Translations under genes and position numbers: made by a program
NCBI GenBank assembly: GCA_036936605.1
Contig: JAUPFV010000003.1
Span: forward strand, 78,662,273-78,726,272
Direction: 5' to 3'
From: Limnanthes douglasii subsp. nivea
Lineage: Eukaryota > Streptophyta > Magnoliopsida > Brassicales > Limnanthaceae
Length of the DNA stretch: 64,000 bases
Notes under the pieces: generated by a model
The model's database searches: none
Told to the model about the DNA's origin: nothing
The model's input: the letters and a program-made list of their open reading frames with translations, nothing else
Shown here: one piece after another, positions 11,461-23,813 of the stretch
Position numbering within the stretch: the first letter of the stretch is position 1
Layout: every line of letters begins with the position of its first letter

Positions 11461-12079
11461 TAGTAAAAATTATACTTTTAATTTATGCGAAATTAACATG
11501 ATGAAATATCGAAGATTTCTCATGGGAATTCTCTTTAGCATGAATAAACGTGAAGATACGAGCAAGCCCAAAGTAATCTAAGAGAGACCTAGTTCTTAGA
11601 AGGTGTGAAAAATAGTTGACTAAGATGTTCGTCATCTCATTTGGAAAAATGGAAAGGTCCTTGTTACTATTAAATATATAGATGGTTTTGTTTCTTAAGA
11701 TATAGTTTTTATACTATTATAAAAGAATTTAGTGTTATGGTCTCCAAGCTTTAGTCAAGTCTCTCTAGACTTCTGTTTGTAAAAAAATTATTCGGCTTAA
11801 TTTAGGGAGATATAAACGAAAGAAGAATTAATATTGGCAGAGACTAGAGATAGATTCAGAGAGTCATTAACTAAAAGAGATTGGACAAAGAAAAGTTGGT
11901 TTTTGGGTATTTAAAATCCTAGAGATAATATTGTTATATTCCCTCTAATTGAGGTCACTCAAAGTTAATTAAATCCTTGTGAGCTTTTGGGTAATCAGTC
12001 AGATATCATGAGTAAAGGTTGCAAGTTTCTTGGAAAGGGCACAAGCTCGTTGTAAGAATAATAAATCTACCATATATTA

Positions 12080-12480
12080 AAAAATGAAAAGGTTTTTTAA
12101 TACATGGCCTATGGGAACCCAAATAAGTTTTAATGTAGAGTGGTCTAAAGAGCCGATAGACCTAAAATTGGCAATGAACATGGGGAATGAATCATCTCAA
12201 ATATTGTTAGCAAAAACATGTTCGATTCTTGAGTCAATAAGGCTTAAAGGATTTTTATTGATCTAGGTAAAATAGAAACCAAACGAACGAAGGTCACTCA
12301 ATTCACATTAATAGAAAAAATGGTTAAACTCGTCAATTTAACCTTGCGAGAACGAGCTAGTATGGTATACAGGACTACAAATATCATTGAAGTCCTCGAG
12401 AGCAACTCATGGGTAATTGCAGCAAAATACCAAAATAGCCTCGAGGTCAGCCCATAGAGGATGATGCTCGGGCCCATCAT
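12080..12480 (-). pseudogene. LINE apurinic endonuclease fragment
   Basis: The minus-strand translation runs through LWADLEAILVFCCNYPW, then EDFNDICS (the GDFN signature with G lost), then a DLRSFGFYFT segment and IDSRIEHVFAN, ending near SLDHSTLK, the counterpart of the catalytic SDHS. These are the successive landmarks of the L1 endonuclease C-terminal half. It nicks target DNA for target-primed reverse transcription. Several in-frame stops make it non-functional. Confidence 0.75.
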
Positions 12481-12599
12481 TGAAAGTGTGAATAGTCATG
12501 AGGAAGAAAGGAGAAGTTGACTTAAGGCTACAAGATTTATAGTGAATGAATTGGGAGGAGGAATACAGAATGGAGATAAATACGACATTAGGGTTCCAA

Positions 12600-14170
12600 A
12601 TAACCCATAACCCATAACATACCCAATCTATTGGAGAAGTGAATAGTAGCGCATTTTCAAAAAGGAGAAATATTTATAATAATAGAGTTAACATTAGTTA
12701 AATGGACCTTAGTATCCACAAGAATCATGATCGTGATGTTATTCTTAATGATAAAATTAATGATATATATTTTTCATACATGGTTGTTCAACGCACATAT
12801 ATTCCAAAAAACAATAAATATTAAAGACTTAAAGTGAGAATGAGAAAGGTTCAACAGTGGAAAACAACTATATTTTACTATGTGAGAACTCACCAATCGA
12901 AATTCCAGAAGAAATAACTCAATGTTGCTACATACATTCCTAATCAACCTTCTTATAGAATATATAAGTAATAAGAAATAAAAAAGAGAGATTAATTTTG
13001 GCATATCCAAAATTTAACCCAAATATAATAATAATAATAATAATAAAATAAATATAAAACTAAACCATTATTAGAAGAGAAAATGAAGAACCCCAAACAA
13101 GAAAGAAGATGGATCCACTCTTAATACATCATCTTTACATATGGGGTAATATGAAGGACTACCTATACCAAAAAAAAAGGGAACAATGATGCAACATGAG
13201 ACAAAAAAACTATTACATTTATTTATTGTTTATTCCTAAATGAGAGACAATTGAACAAATACCCAACAAAATATCCCATGAATATTCGGGATCCAATAAG
13301 TTTTTATCACTCGGGAAAACTTGCGAATTCACAAGATATAAATTAACTATTTTCAGTTAGGGCTGAAATTTTTTATTTAGACAAGAATCAAAACTCTAAA
13401 GAGAGGATGAACGATTTTACCCTTTGTTATATTCTAATGACCCATGAGCTTAGATAATGACTCAATAATAGGAGGAATTGGGGAATAAAGTTGCTTAAAT
13501 TGACTGCGGGGGTGTATTGAAAGAAGTTGTCCATATTCGTTCAGGCCGTCAGGTTTCCTACTCCAGTATTGAAGGAGATGAGAACGAAGAAGATGAGAAC
13601 GAATAAGCGTACAATGAGGGACGACAGTGGATGTTGAAGGTGGTAAGTTTCTTTAACAACAACTGTAAGATTGATGACTTCTATTTGTTTCCAAATCACA
13701 ACATGAACCTCTCGAATAAGAAGATCTTAAACATGAAACTCATTGATGAATTATAAGAGACTAATCAGTACCGAACGATGAGACCAACTGAAAAAGCACC
13801 ATCACGAGGTCCTAAAATTGATATTTTCTCTCCATATTTGTTATGCATCGCGCCACATTTCGTTATAAAAAACAAAACCGATAATACTTTTAGATTATTT
13901 TTTCAGTTACATTTTAAAAATACAAGCTTCTAAAAATTAAATTATAAAATAAAAAAAAATATAGATGCGTTTGAAAATTATATTATAATGATATTTTGGA
14001 TTCAAAATATTTTGAATTTTTTGAATTTTAAATCATAATAATATTTTCAACCGGATATTAAACCTTAACTCAGCTTAATTTCTCTATATGTTTTAAAAAT
14101 ATCTGAGGAAAAATGAAAATTATGATTTTAATTAGAGGGAAATAGGGGTTTATTTTTTGGGAAAGAAAAA
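12600..14170. other. Spacer with an (ATA)n microsatellite
   Basis: No gene recognised. A short (AAT)n run lies at about 13024-13048. The stretch near 13500-13620 contains a repeated GATGAGAACGAAGAAGATGA-like word but no usable frame. It may include the 5' part of one of the neighbouring LINEs. Confidence 0.45.
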
Positions 14171-14231
14171 TAGAGGATGCTCTAAAAAACAGAGTCTTGG
14201 GTGGTGACTCGATATTCTCCTTGAAGATTGT

Positions 14232-15610
14232 TTGGTGGTGATATTCTTCTTGAAGATTGTTTTTCTTCATCGTGGTTGTTGTAGGCTATTGCATCTCCTG
14301 GAGGTGGTGGTGGTTGGAAGTGTCATCGGAAGAATGGAAGAATACCCTGTTCTTAGCTCTTCAGGCTTGCAAAACAGAGTTTATCAAGGTGAAATTCCCC
14401 GTCAACAAAGATCATACTCACAAGTTGTTCAACAACTAAATCAGAAGATAACCCATGAGTTCAAAACAACTATCACCCAACACAAAGCAGATCACATAGC
14501 TATTCAATTTTAAGATCAAATATATGATGATCTACTACAACATACTTCCTTCACCTTAATATATAAATTCAAGAAATGTTTTCCAAAGAAAACTGTTCTT
14601 GACAAGTTTTTTGAAGAAAGAAAATTCAATGGTGATTTCACCTATACTAACTAGGATTTGAGGCATTTGTTTCTTGAATTCTCTTTAAAATATGATTTAA
14701 GTAAAATCTGGTCTCGGGGAGTTTAGTCTATAGGTGAAGATTCTATGAGAATTTTGAAGTGGCTTCCTTCTTTCAATGTAAAGAAAGAATGCCCTTTGGT
14801 TCCTATATGGACTAAAATTAAAAAATTACATGAGCATCTTTATTGTGAAGGCATAGTCAACTCGATTGTTTCATCCATTGGTACTTATCTTAAGACATGG
14901 ATTCCTCCTAGGAATAAAGCAATGTACATTGCGTGCTACGCATGGGTGGAAATTGATGTGTCACAGAAGCTTCAAAAACATGTCTGGATGGGCTTTGGTA
15001 GCAACAGAGGATCTTAATTCACATTAAGCTATAAAGATATCCCAAGATACTGTGAAAAGTATTTCCATGTGGGACATGAATCTTCAAGCTGCAGGAAAAC
15101 TTCAATTAGCAATGAGGACATCAATAAAAGAAACCTGAGACTAGTAAAGAAGCACATGTTGCTAACACAGTTGAAGTTGCCAGTGATGAAGCAATCTTAA
15201 GTGTTAAGAATGTGATACCTGATCCTGTCATAATTGAAATGAACAATGATGTTTGAAATTCAGAACAATTGAACAAAGATTTAACAAAAGAAAAGAATGA
15301 GATACCTGACTCTGTAGCAGTAGTTATTCAAACAACTGAAGTGAACAATGAGGGATAATAAAAAATTCAGAACAAAAGAATAAAGAATCAATTGAGGGAA
15401 TGTTTTATGAGAATAAAAATGAGATACCTAATCCCCTGCAGGATGAAGAGATGATTGATGCTATCAAATCTCCTGATAACATTGTAGACTTCCCTAAACA
15501 CGCTGGCATACATACTCCTCCTATAATTAAGCTAACTCATTTGAAGGATAAAACTGGGAGTCTTCCACCCTCTCCTGTTCTCAAACACAAGAAAGTAGAC
15601 TCCAATTTTT
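14232..15610 (+). pseudogene. LINE ORF1, DUF4283/zinc-knuckle protein
   Basis: The segment at 14745-15017 reads VPIWTKIKKLHEHLYCEGIV, then YIACYAWVEIDVSQKLQKHV. It matches the DUF4283-type RNA-binding module of plant LINE ORF1 proteins (expected VPVWV.l..LP.h and ArvcVEIDVs). A knuckle follows as YCEKYFHVGHESSSC, where the second cysteine is replaced by tyrosine. The part after 15100 is low-complexity and acidic, as usual for ORF1 C-termini. Stops at 14514 and 15017 and later shifts interrupt the frame. The product would coat LINE RNA. Confidence 0.7.
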
Positions 15611-15726
15611 TTTAAAATTCTAGATCAAAATCTTAAGCAAACGAGAAGAAGCAAGAGGAATAAGTCTTTGGTAATTAAATCTCTTCAATTTGAGGAGACT
15701 AAAACGTCTTCTCTTAAAAGACCTAA

Positions 15727-18700
15727 ATGATCAAGCTATTAAGCTGGAACATTCGTGGGGTGGGCAATAAATTTTCTATCAGAAGACTCAAAGCAATTAT
15801 AAAAAATGAAGGTATAAAGTTACTGATTTTATAAGAACTCATGTTAAGTAATGATCAAATTATTGAACTCTCTTCTAAACTTAAGTTTCCTTAATCTTTT
15901 GCTAATATTACTAATAAATTTGGTTGTTTTAGCATGAGGACGTTGACATAAACAATTTGGTGGACAACATCCAGTGTTTTCACATGGAAGCCATGCATTC
16001 TTTACTAAATAAGAAGGTTAACAACACATGCATCTATGCTAAATGTCAAAGAAACAACAAAATGGAGTTATGGAATGACCTAAAGTCTTTGGCTCCTACT
16101 GTAAAGGAGTGGCTTGTGTTAGGAGATTTTAACTCTATTTTATCTCCCTCTCAACAATCTGGTTGTTCAAATTTTTTCCATCAAAGTGCTAATGATTTCT
16201 ATGAAATGATTGAAGACTTCCATTTGGAGGATGTTGGGTATATTGGTTCAAGGTTTACTTGGACCAATAATACAAGATGGAGAAGACTTTATAGGGTCTA
16301 TTTCAACCAGGACTGGTCTGAGTGCTTTGCAACCACTAAAGTTACTCATTTTGTCTGTACTTGTTCATACCGCACACCCCTTTTTGTCTATATAACTAAA
16401 GACAATAAAAGGCACAGTGGCTCTTTTAAATTTCAAAATATATGGACCATGGATATAGAGTTCTTGGGGTTTGTTAAAAATAATTGGTCAATTCGTAAAA
16501 TGGGTTACCCTCTTCATGTCTATTGGAATAAATTAAAAAGATCGAAAATTGCCTTAAAGGAATGGAATAAGAGTCACTTTGGTAACTTATTTGCAAGATA
16601 AAGCAGACTGATGACAACTTACAACTTTGTGAGGATAACTATAGAGTATTTGGCAACAGTCAAGATAAAAGTAGTCTCTCCAAAGCTACTGCTGAGCACC
16701 TTTTTTCCTTGACTATGGAAGAGGAATTTTGGAGACAAAAAGCAAATGCAAGATGGTTAATAGAAGGGGGCAGAAATACTAAACTATATCACAATTATGT
16801 TATGAAGAAAAGAACACAAAGAGGAATTAAAGGAATTAAAATCAATAACAGATGGATTGAAGATGAAGAAGCTATCAACAACTCTGCTGGGGCCTATTTT
16901 TCAGATATTCTCTCATCTCCTTCTTATCCTAATAAGCATATTGAAACAAAAAAATCTAAATAATAGTCTGTTTAATGTAATTCCTAAACTAGTGGATGAG
17001 TCTGATAACAGTAAGTTACTTGCTGAGCCTACTGAATCTGAAATTTGGTTTATCATTCAAAGTTTGAATCCTACTGGAGAAGCTGGGATTGATGGCTTTA
17101 ACAAGTTCTTCTACACTACTTGTTGGCATATTAAAAAGCCTGACCTTTGTAATGCTCTCAAATCTTTTATACTTGGTCACTCTATTCCTAAAGGAATATT
17201 GGCTACGGGAATCTGTCTTATACCTAGGACAGAGAACCCTTCTAATTGGAGTCAGTATAAACCCATAAGTTTGTGTATACTTACCAACAGAACAATGTCT
17301 AAATTGATTAATTGTAAACTTTCAGTAATTCTACCTAAACTTATATCTCAAGTTCAGGGGGCTTATGTACAAGAAAGATCTATACAAGATAACATCTTCA
17401 TTGCTAAGGAGTTGATCCATGATATAAGAAGGAAAACTAAGGCTAGAAATATGGTTATAAAGCTGGACATGTCCAAATATTTTGACAACCTAGCTCACAG
17501 TTTCATTACAAAGTTCATGAGGAGGTTTGGTTTCAACTACAAGGTTACTAAATTGATTAATAACATTATTAGATCAGTAATTATCTCCTTACTAATTAAT
17601 GGAAAGTCTGTGGGATTCTTTAAAGCTAACTTAGGTGTGAGGCAAGGTGATACTTTGTCTCCTAGCCTCTTTATACTTGCAGAAGAGGTACTAATTAAGG
17701 GAATGAATTATTTTTTTAACTCTAACAAAAAACTGAAATATTCTAATAGAGGGAACACAAACATTTCTATATTGGCTTTTGTTGATGATCTATTGGTATT
17801 TACTAATGGTTCTCATGATACCATAGAGAACGTTTCTAAGTTCTTGCAGGTTTATCAATGTATCTCTGGTCAATCTATAAATAAAAGGAAAACATATATT
17901 ATAACTGCTTCTAGCATGCCTATGAACAAAAGAAGTAGCCTCACATTTCAGACTAGCTTTAACACTTCTATACTACCAACTACTTATTTGGAGATAACAT
18001 TCGTTCCCCATAATAAGTCTACAAACTTCACTCCTCTAATTGAGAAGATTAAGGACAAAATCTCTAAATGGGAAGGCAAGATGCTATCCTATGGTGGACG
18101 TCTCATTTTGATTAAAGTTGTCATAATGCCTATCCCTTTCTACTGGAATCAAAGCTGTTGGCTTCCCTCTACTATCATAACAAAGATTGAAAGAGTAATG
18201 AATAGGTTCTTGTGGGGTTCAAGCAATGAGTCTAACAAGATACACTGGTCTAATTGGCAGTCCATTTGTAATCCATTTGAGAATGGAGGACTTAATATCA
18301 ATACCTTAACGAATATACAAAAGGAATTCTCCTGTAAGCTATGGCTCAGGCTTAGAGAGAATACATCCCTCTGGGCTAATCTACTTCACAATATCTACTG
18401 CTCTGATAAGCATCCAATGCAAGTGGGTTCTAAGTATGACTCTCAAACATGGAAGAGGTTGGTAAAGATAAGGGAATTTGCTGAAGAACATATGGATTAG
18501 AGTATTGGTAATGGCAGCATGGATGTATGGCTAGATAAATGGTTTGGCAGGCCTCCCCTAATTAAGCTTAATCCTGATCATAATAACAATTGGTTTAAAG
18601 GTAGGAAGGTAAGCTCTCTGTGGGATGGTAATCAGTGGAATATGATTGATCTTAAGTGTCTATTTAGTGACTATAACATCAGTTTAGTCACTAAACTCAA

Positions 18701-19746
18701 GATCTATAATTCTACTAAAGATTCTATGTTATGGAATGTATCAAAGGATAGATGTTCAACATTAGAGACACTATTAAAGTCCTGAATAATTTGTATAGTA
18801 ATTGTTCTCTTTTTAATAATTTATGGAACCAGATTACTCTTAGGAAGTGTTTCTTCCTATCATTGAGGCTTATTCTAAACAAAATTCCTACTAATTCCGT
18901 CCTTCAATCTAAACATATAATTCTTGCTTCAAAATGCCAGTTTTGCTCTAACTGAGAGACAATTAACCACCTAATTGTTTTCTGTTCTTTTGCTTGGGAG
19001 GTTTGGTCCTATTTTGCAGATGTTCTAAGAGTAGGAATTCAATGGTTTATGACAGTAAAACATATGTTTATGAATTGGTTTTGGGAAGCTCCTAACAGTA
19101 TTCATATCAAAAAAAATTTATGCCTACACTAATTAGCTGGGCCATATGGTAGCATAGGAACAAATGAAGATGAATGCAGAGACTACCTCTCCTAAAGCAG
19201 CTATCAGACACATTACCTACATGCTTACTAACCTTGACTACTCAAATATGCTAAAATCTAAGCACTGGAGACAGTGTGAAAATGTTGTTATCATGCTAGA
19301 TTGCACTAATCATCTGCGTATTAAGAAAAAGATATCTTACCTTGCTTGGACTCCTCCTGAAAGGGTAGATACAAAATGAACTCTGACGCTAGCTGCTCAG
19401 TGACTGGTGAAGCAAGTGGAGCTGTTATAATAAGGGATCACCAGGGCAGCTTTGTTCTGGATATGGGAATAATTACGGGAAGCTCACTCCACTACTAGTT
19501 GAAGTGCGAGCGATACACGACGGTCTCCAACTGTGCAAAATTAAAGGAGTTACGGAAGTTGACATAGAGACAGACTCGGAAATAATTATTTCTCTACTCT
19601 TTAATAGAAAATTTCCTTTTAAACTTAAGACTATTCTCGGTAACATTAAATCTTTCCTAACTGGTAAAATGAAAATTCATCACATTTTTGAGAACAAAAT
19701 CGAGCAACTGATTGGCTGGCTCGATGGATTCAAAAATTTAAGATGA
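15727..19746 (+). pseudogene. LINE ORF2: endonuclease, reverse transcriptase, zf-RVT, RNase H
   Basis: ORF2 starts at ATG 15727 with MIKLLSWNIRGVGNKFS, the classic endonuclease N-terminus. It meets TAA at LLIL*ELM, where CAA (Q of the LQE motif) is expected. The endonuclease continues with LVLGDFNSIL and FTWTNNTRWRR. RT occupies about 16970-18480: IKLDMSKYFDNLAHSFI, GVRQGDTLSPSLFILAEE, the catalytic FVDDLLVF near 17778, then GGRLILIKVV and FLWGSSNESNKIHW. zf-RVT lies at 18750-19010 (CQFCSN...INHLIVFC). RNase H at 19380-19746 begins DASCSVTGEASGAVI and, after a frameshift, reads RAIHDGLQLCKIKG and VDIETDSEIII. RNase H in ORF2 marks the plant L1 subset that acquired this domain. Several stops and shifts abolish function, although the RT palm is intact. 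Confidence 0.85.
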
Positions 19747-19760
19747 AATTAGATTACAAA

Positions 19761-20674
19761 GATTTCAAAGCATCAGCAATGTTGGATGATATACTGTTAC
19801 TGGAAAGGCTAAGCATAGGCTACATAAGAATGAAGAACTAACTTATATTTTGATTCAGGAAGCAATCTTCTGGTGATAGTTGAATTATCAGCTCCTTCAA
19901 AGCTTCAAGAATTTAGCTCTGATTCTAGCAGGAATGGTCAGGAGTGGAAAGCGAATTGAAGAATCGAAGGAGGACTGGCTTTGTACTCAAGCTTCATGCA
20001 TATATTCATCTGATTCCTTGTTGACTCTCTAATTTCGTCGATCATAACCCTATTTTCAAATCATTAAAGACTTGAACTCTCTGGAACTTCAAATATTCTC
20101 TCTATGGAGACTTAATTCACTTCTCTCGATGATAATCTTCTTGATCAACAGTTGAGGTTTACTTTAGAGGCTTGTTTCTCTCAATGGTGATAGGTTCCTT
20201 CATCAAGAGCTCAAAATTGATTAGGAATGTTTCATAGATAGTGATTGAAGAGAGAAAGATTCAGAATCTTAGCTCTGGTAGATTGAAGATTGAGTTAGAG
20301 CTATAAATTTGCTCTAGAATTAGGGTTAGACTCAATTTGGGATAGTCCAAAGTTGATGGTTGTTAGACACTTAAGGATTAAAACTGGTCCTCAAACTTTT
20401 GTACTACTTCAATTTGAGTAATTAAATTTTTTAGATTAAAAAAATACTTCATTCTATTCATAATAAATGAAGTTTACGCGTTTTTACTAATATTTAAAAA
20501 ATGATAATAATTTTAAAAATATAAAAAAATCAGTAAAATAAATAATTTGCGTAATCAAATAACCAGAATATATATAATTAATACCGTGGAAAATAAGGAC
20601 GACTAAACAGATTTTTTCTTTTAAACCTCACTTAAATCAAACAAGAGGAAATATATTAGAAATAATTATTTAAA
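19761..20674. other. LINE 3' flank and spacer
   Basis: No reading frame with a recognisable domain. The first 500-600 bp may be LINE 3' UTR, but I see no terminal poly(A) or duplicated target site to fix the end. The remainder is AT-rich. Confidence 0.4.
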
Positions 20675-20968
20675 AGGTTTGGCTAAATTAGGGTCCTTTT
20701 CGATAAGCAGCCCCAATTATAACTATACCCACATAAATTTTAAGTAGCCCCAAATTTTTACCCAAAATACCCCCTATTCTTTTACTAAGTTCTAAACCTA
20801 AAGGCTAAGCATTCCCAAAACAAATCAGCCCCAAAACACTCATCCTCTCTTCTTCTTCATCCTCTCTTCTTCTTCAAACCTCCAAAACACCAAATCCAAA
20901 TCAGCTCCAACTTCAACTCCTCTTCTCGTTCCACAACAACTCCTCTTCACACTCAGTCAACAACAAGA

Positions 20969-23566
20969 ATGGGGAAAGGAAATGAGTGAGTTAACATCTC
21001 TAAATCTTGTTTTTCTTATTTTTTTTCTTTTTGGTTTTTATAGATTTGTGGTAGTTTTATTGATAGAATAGGGAAATGCATGTTTACATTGGTGTTTATA
21101 GTAGTATAGTGATGGTAGGAGTGTTTTCTTGTGGCTGATTTGGTGTTTTAGAGGTACATTTATAAAACTTTTTGAGGTCCTTCAATGGTGGAACTCAATG
21201 GTTCGCGCTTCCCCCGTCGGGTGACAACATGTCCAACCGGCGGGGATGGTATTTTTTTGCAGGTGATTATACTACCCCGCCGGGTGAGGGTGGGTTCACC
21301 CGGCGGGGTAGTTATTTTTTTGCAGGTTTTTATAGCACCCCCGCCGGGTGATAATAGCCTAACCCGGCGGGGTAGCCTGGAAATTTTCCTGGTCAATTTC
21401 CACCCCGCCGGGTGAGTCTGGATTCACCCACCGGGGTGGAAATTCAATTTAATGAAATAATAATTGTTCCCCGCTGGGTGAACCCACCCTCACCCGGCGG
21501 GGACCTAATATATTTTGTAAAGTTTCTAACGTACTTACTTTTCTTCTTGCAGGCACGAGGCACCTAGACCTGAAAAAAGAGAAGGGCAAAAAGAAGGTGA
21601 GGCGTGAACGAGAAGAAGTTCCTTTGTCAAAAAAAGGTGAAGGTAGCCTACGACCAAGGGTTGATCGGACCGAACGCGGTGATCGGCCTGAACGTGAGGA
21701 TCGGACCGAATGTGTGGTGCGCACGGGTCAGACTGAACGCTCATTGCGGTATAACAAATATGTCAGCACAAGGGAGCGCGGAGTACAACCCTCTCCTCCA
21801 CGAGAGATGCGTAGTCGAGGGCGTGTGCTTGTTGATGAGGAGGATACGGAGGAGGAAACTGAGATCCCCATGCCACCACCTCAAAGAGAGGGTACGGTTG
21901 GACGTCCTACTGATCCAGAAGGATGGAGGAACTTGTTTTTATCCCAAAACAATATCCTTCTGTTCCCGGAGTACGCGCAGCATGAGGCGTACTGCACATT
22001 CATGGACGGCGTAAGTTTTTGAATTTTGGATTAACTTATATTTTGTTATTAGTTTAACTGTTTTATTTGTGAAAGTGTTTTGTTCAAATTATATCTGTGT
22101 TTGGGTTTTTTACAGGCACGATCTAGTATCACCATTCAGTCGAAGTACGGTCTGCTCGGTCAGTGGGACCTTAGCAAGCAATTGGGTACCAAAGCTTTGT
22201 TGGAAGATACACCATTCTGGCAACTAATACGCCATCTTCCGAAGTTCAACACGCACGTATAGTTGGCGAAGGTGTTCATTGAGAGGTGGCACCAAGAGAT
22301 CAACACCTTCCGGTTTGCGTTCGGGGAGATGACTATCACGCTAGATGACGTGTATATCATCACTGGCCTCCCGGTCGAGGGGAGAATTATCGACGCCTTT
22401 AGGACGGAGGATATAGGTGCGACATATGCACGTTATGCATATTTGTTGGGAGTTTCTGCAGATGTTGTGCGGGAGGATATGGAGGCGCATGACGGGAGTG
22501 AGTTTGCCTCCGATGGCTACAGACGACGTTTTCCGGAGGAGTATTTGGATTCCAATATCAACCTCACTATGGAGATAAAGAAATAAGCTGCTAGGGCATA
22601 CATCATGTTCTTCATTGGGTGTACCATCTTCGCAAACACGAGCCAGAAGAACATCCAGTGCAATTTTCTCCATCACCTCGAGGATTTGTCTGACCTCCAT
22701 AAGTATGCATGGGGTATATGTGCACTCGTGTGGTTGTACAAAAGCTTGTGAGGTATTTCAAAGCACTCCTTGAAGAGCTTAGTCGGTTTTTCGGCCCTGA
22801 TGGAATGTTGGATCTACCATCACTTTCCCATCTTCCGGGGGGCGATTAATAGCGGTTATAGCCCGACCGATCGAAAAATGCTAGCGTGGTTGCCCAAAAG
22901 GATCACGGGATCAGTAGTTCGCGGGAAGCCTTACTACCGTGACATCCTCACGGCGCAAGGAGAGACGGAAGTAAGTATTGTTGTTTACGTATATTATTAT
23001 TTGTCTATTAATTATATGATTTTATGAGTATTTGCTTTTTTTTAGGTGATATTCCAACCTTACGAGGATGTTCGTGAAGTGTTGCTGGAGCAGACAATAG
23101 GGTTGTATCGGAACCCTATTTTCCGTATGCTAGTAAGCGAAGCATATCACCCGGACCGAGTGACGAGGCAGTTTGGTTGGATCCAGGAAAAGCCGCTGGA
23201 CCCCTTGTGGCTAGAACCGGTCTGCAAAGAGGAGACCATCTCCGTTATGCGCTGCATGGGAGGCACTGGACGAACTGGAATGAGCACATTTACGTTATCG
23301 ATAGGTACTCGAGACCCTTGGAAGGGAGTAGCCACACGTCATCCCCACAGTACAATGAGTACGTGAAGAGGTACGGTTGGTTTAACATCACGCCTCGTAT
23401 TCTTACCGAGAGGTCCGCGGTTGATGCGATCAACACGATTAATCGTGTTTGGCCGTTAAACAATTCCCCTGATGAGCTCATGTCATTTGCAAAGAAGGTG
23501 TTGGAGATCAGTAGTCCGTGGCTTTTGATTATGGTAGTCGCATTCGTCATTTGCATGTTGTTTTAG
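20969..23566 (+). pseudogene. Plant mobile domain (MAIN-like) pseudogene
   Basis: Spliced exons: 21553-22010 (after TTGCAG, ending at GGC|GTAAGT), 22116-22970 (TTACAG| to GAA|GTAAGT) and 23046-23566 (TTTAG|). A possible first exon starts at ATG 20969, but its phase does not join cleanly. The N-terminus is charged (repeated DRTERGDRPERED). The PMD fold follows: YGLLGQWDLSKQLGTKALLE, FIERWHQEINTFRFAFGEMT, TLDDVYIITGLPVEG, ARAYIMFFIGCTIFAN, MECWIYHHFPIF, then GWFNITPRILTERSA. PMD proteins such as Arabidopsis MAIN and MAIL1 act in the nucleus in silencing and genome stability, and most family copies are transposon-borne. Inactivating changes: TAG at 22260, TAA at 22584, TGA at 22749 and a frameshift near 23240-23260. 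Long open stretches between them indicate recent decay. Confidence 0.85.
21211..21503. repeat. Array of five GC-rich hairpins in PMD intron 1
   Basis: Five palindromes of 35-50 bp start at about 21211, 21271, 21336, 21395 and 21468 (60-73 bp apart). The common arm is CCCCGCCGGGTGA, paired with TCACCCGGCGGGG. The second has 17-nt perfect arms (ACTACCCCGCCGGGTGA) and loop GGGTGGGT. The fourth has 21-nt arms with two mismatches. The fifth has loop ACCCACCC and is the reverse complement of the second apart from one arm base and its outermost bases. They stand out sharply from AT-rich surroundings. Confidence 0.9.
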
Positions 23567-23813
23567 TTTGCGAACTACATTTTGTGGATTGTGTTTTCCA
23601 TGTTTTACATTTTGTGTTGTTTTACCATGATGACGATACTCTTGTTTTCAATTTGTTGTTAACTACATTGTTCGCGTGATATAATGTCATTTTGTATATT
23701 GTTTGTCCTTGTACCATGAATTCAACCAAAACACGTTTTCCATTTAATCCGTAAACATGGAAGAAGCGGTCGACATATTGTACAAGTGTATACTTTTTTG
23801 TGTTTGGAATTCC

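Larger units (their letters stand above)
9350..12490 (-). mobile_element. Degenerate L1-type LINE relic, minus strand
   Basis: Read on the minus strand, the region shows endonuclease, reverse transcriptase and zf-RVT segments in that order, as in ORF2 of plant L1 elements. All are interrupted by stops and frameshifts. No ORF1 is recognised upstream (beyond 12.5 kb), and neither a 3' poly(A) end nor a target duplication was located. It opposes the LINE at 14.2-19.8 kb and is more decayed. Confidence 0.8.
14232..19760 (+). mobile_element. L1-type LINE with RNase H domain, plus strand, inactivated
   Basis: ORF1 (nucleic-acid-binding) and ORF2 (endonuclease-RT-zf-RVT-RNase H) lie in standard order over about 5.5 kb. 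Long stretches remain open, including one of 547 codons, so the copy is younger than the minus-strand LINE at 9-12.5 kb. Stops and frameshifts in both ORFs show it is dead. The 3' boundary and target duplication were not found; the tail may extend towards 20.3 kb. Confidence 0.85.

Noticed and set aside
21160..21744. Overlapping P/G/R-rich frames on both strands in the GC-hairpin array
   Set aside because: The frames exist because the palindromes lack stops on either strand; compositions mirror the repeat and the plus-strand intron signals fit better.
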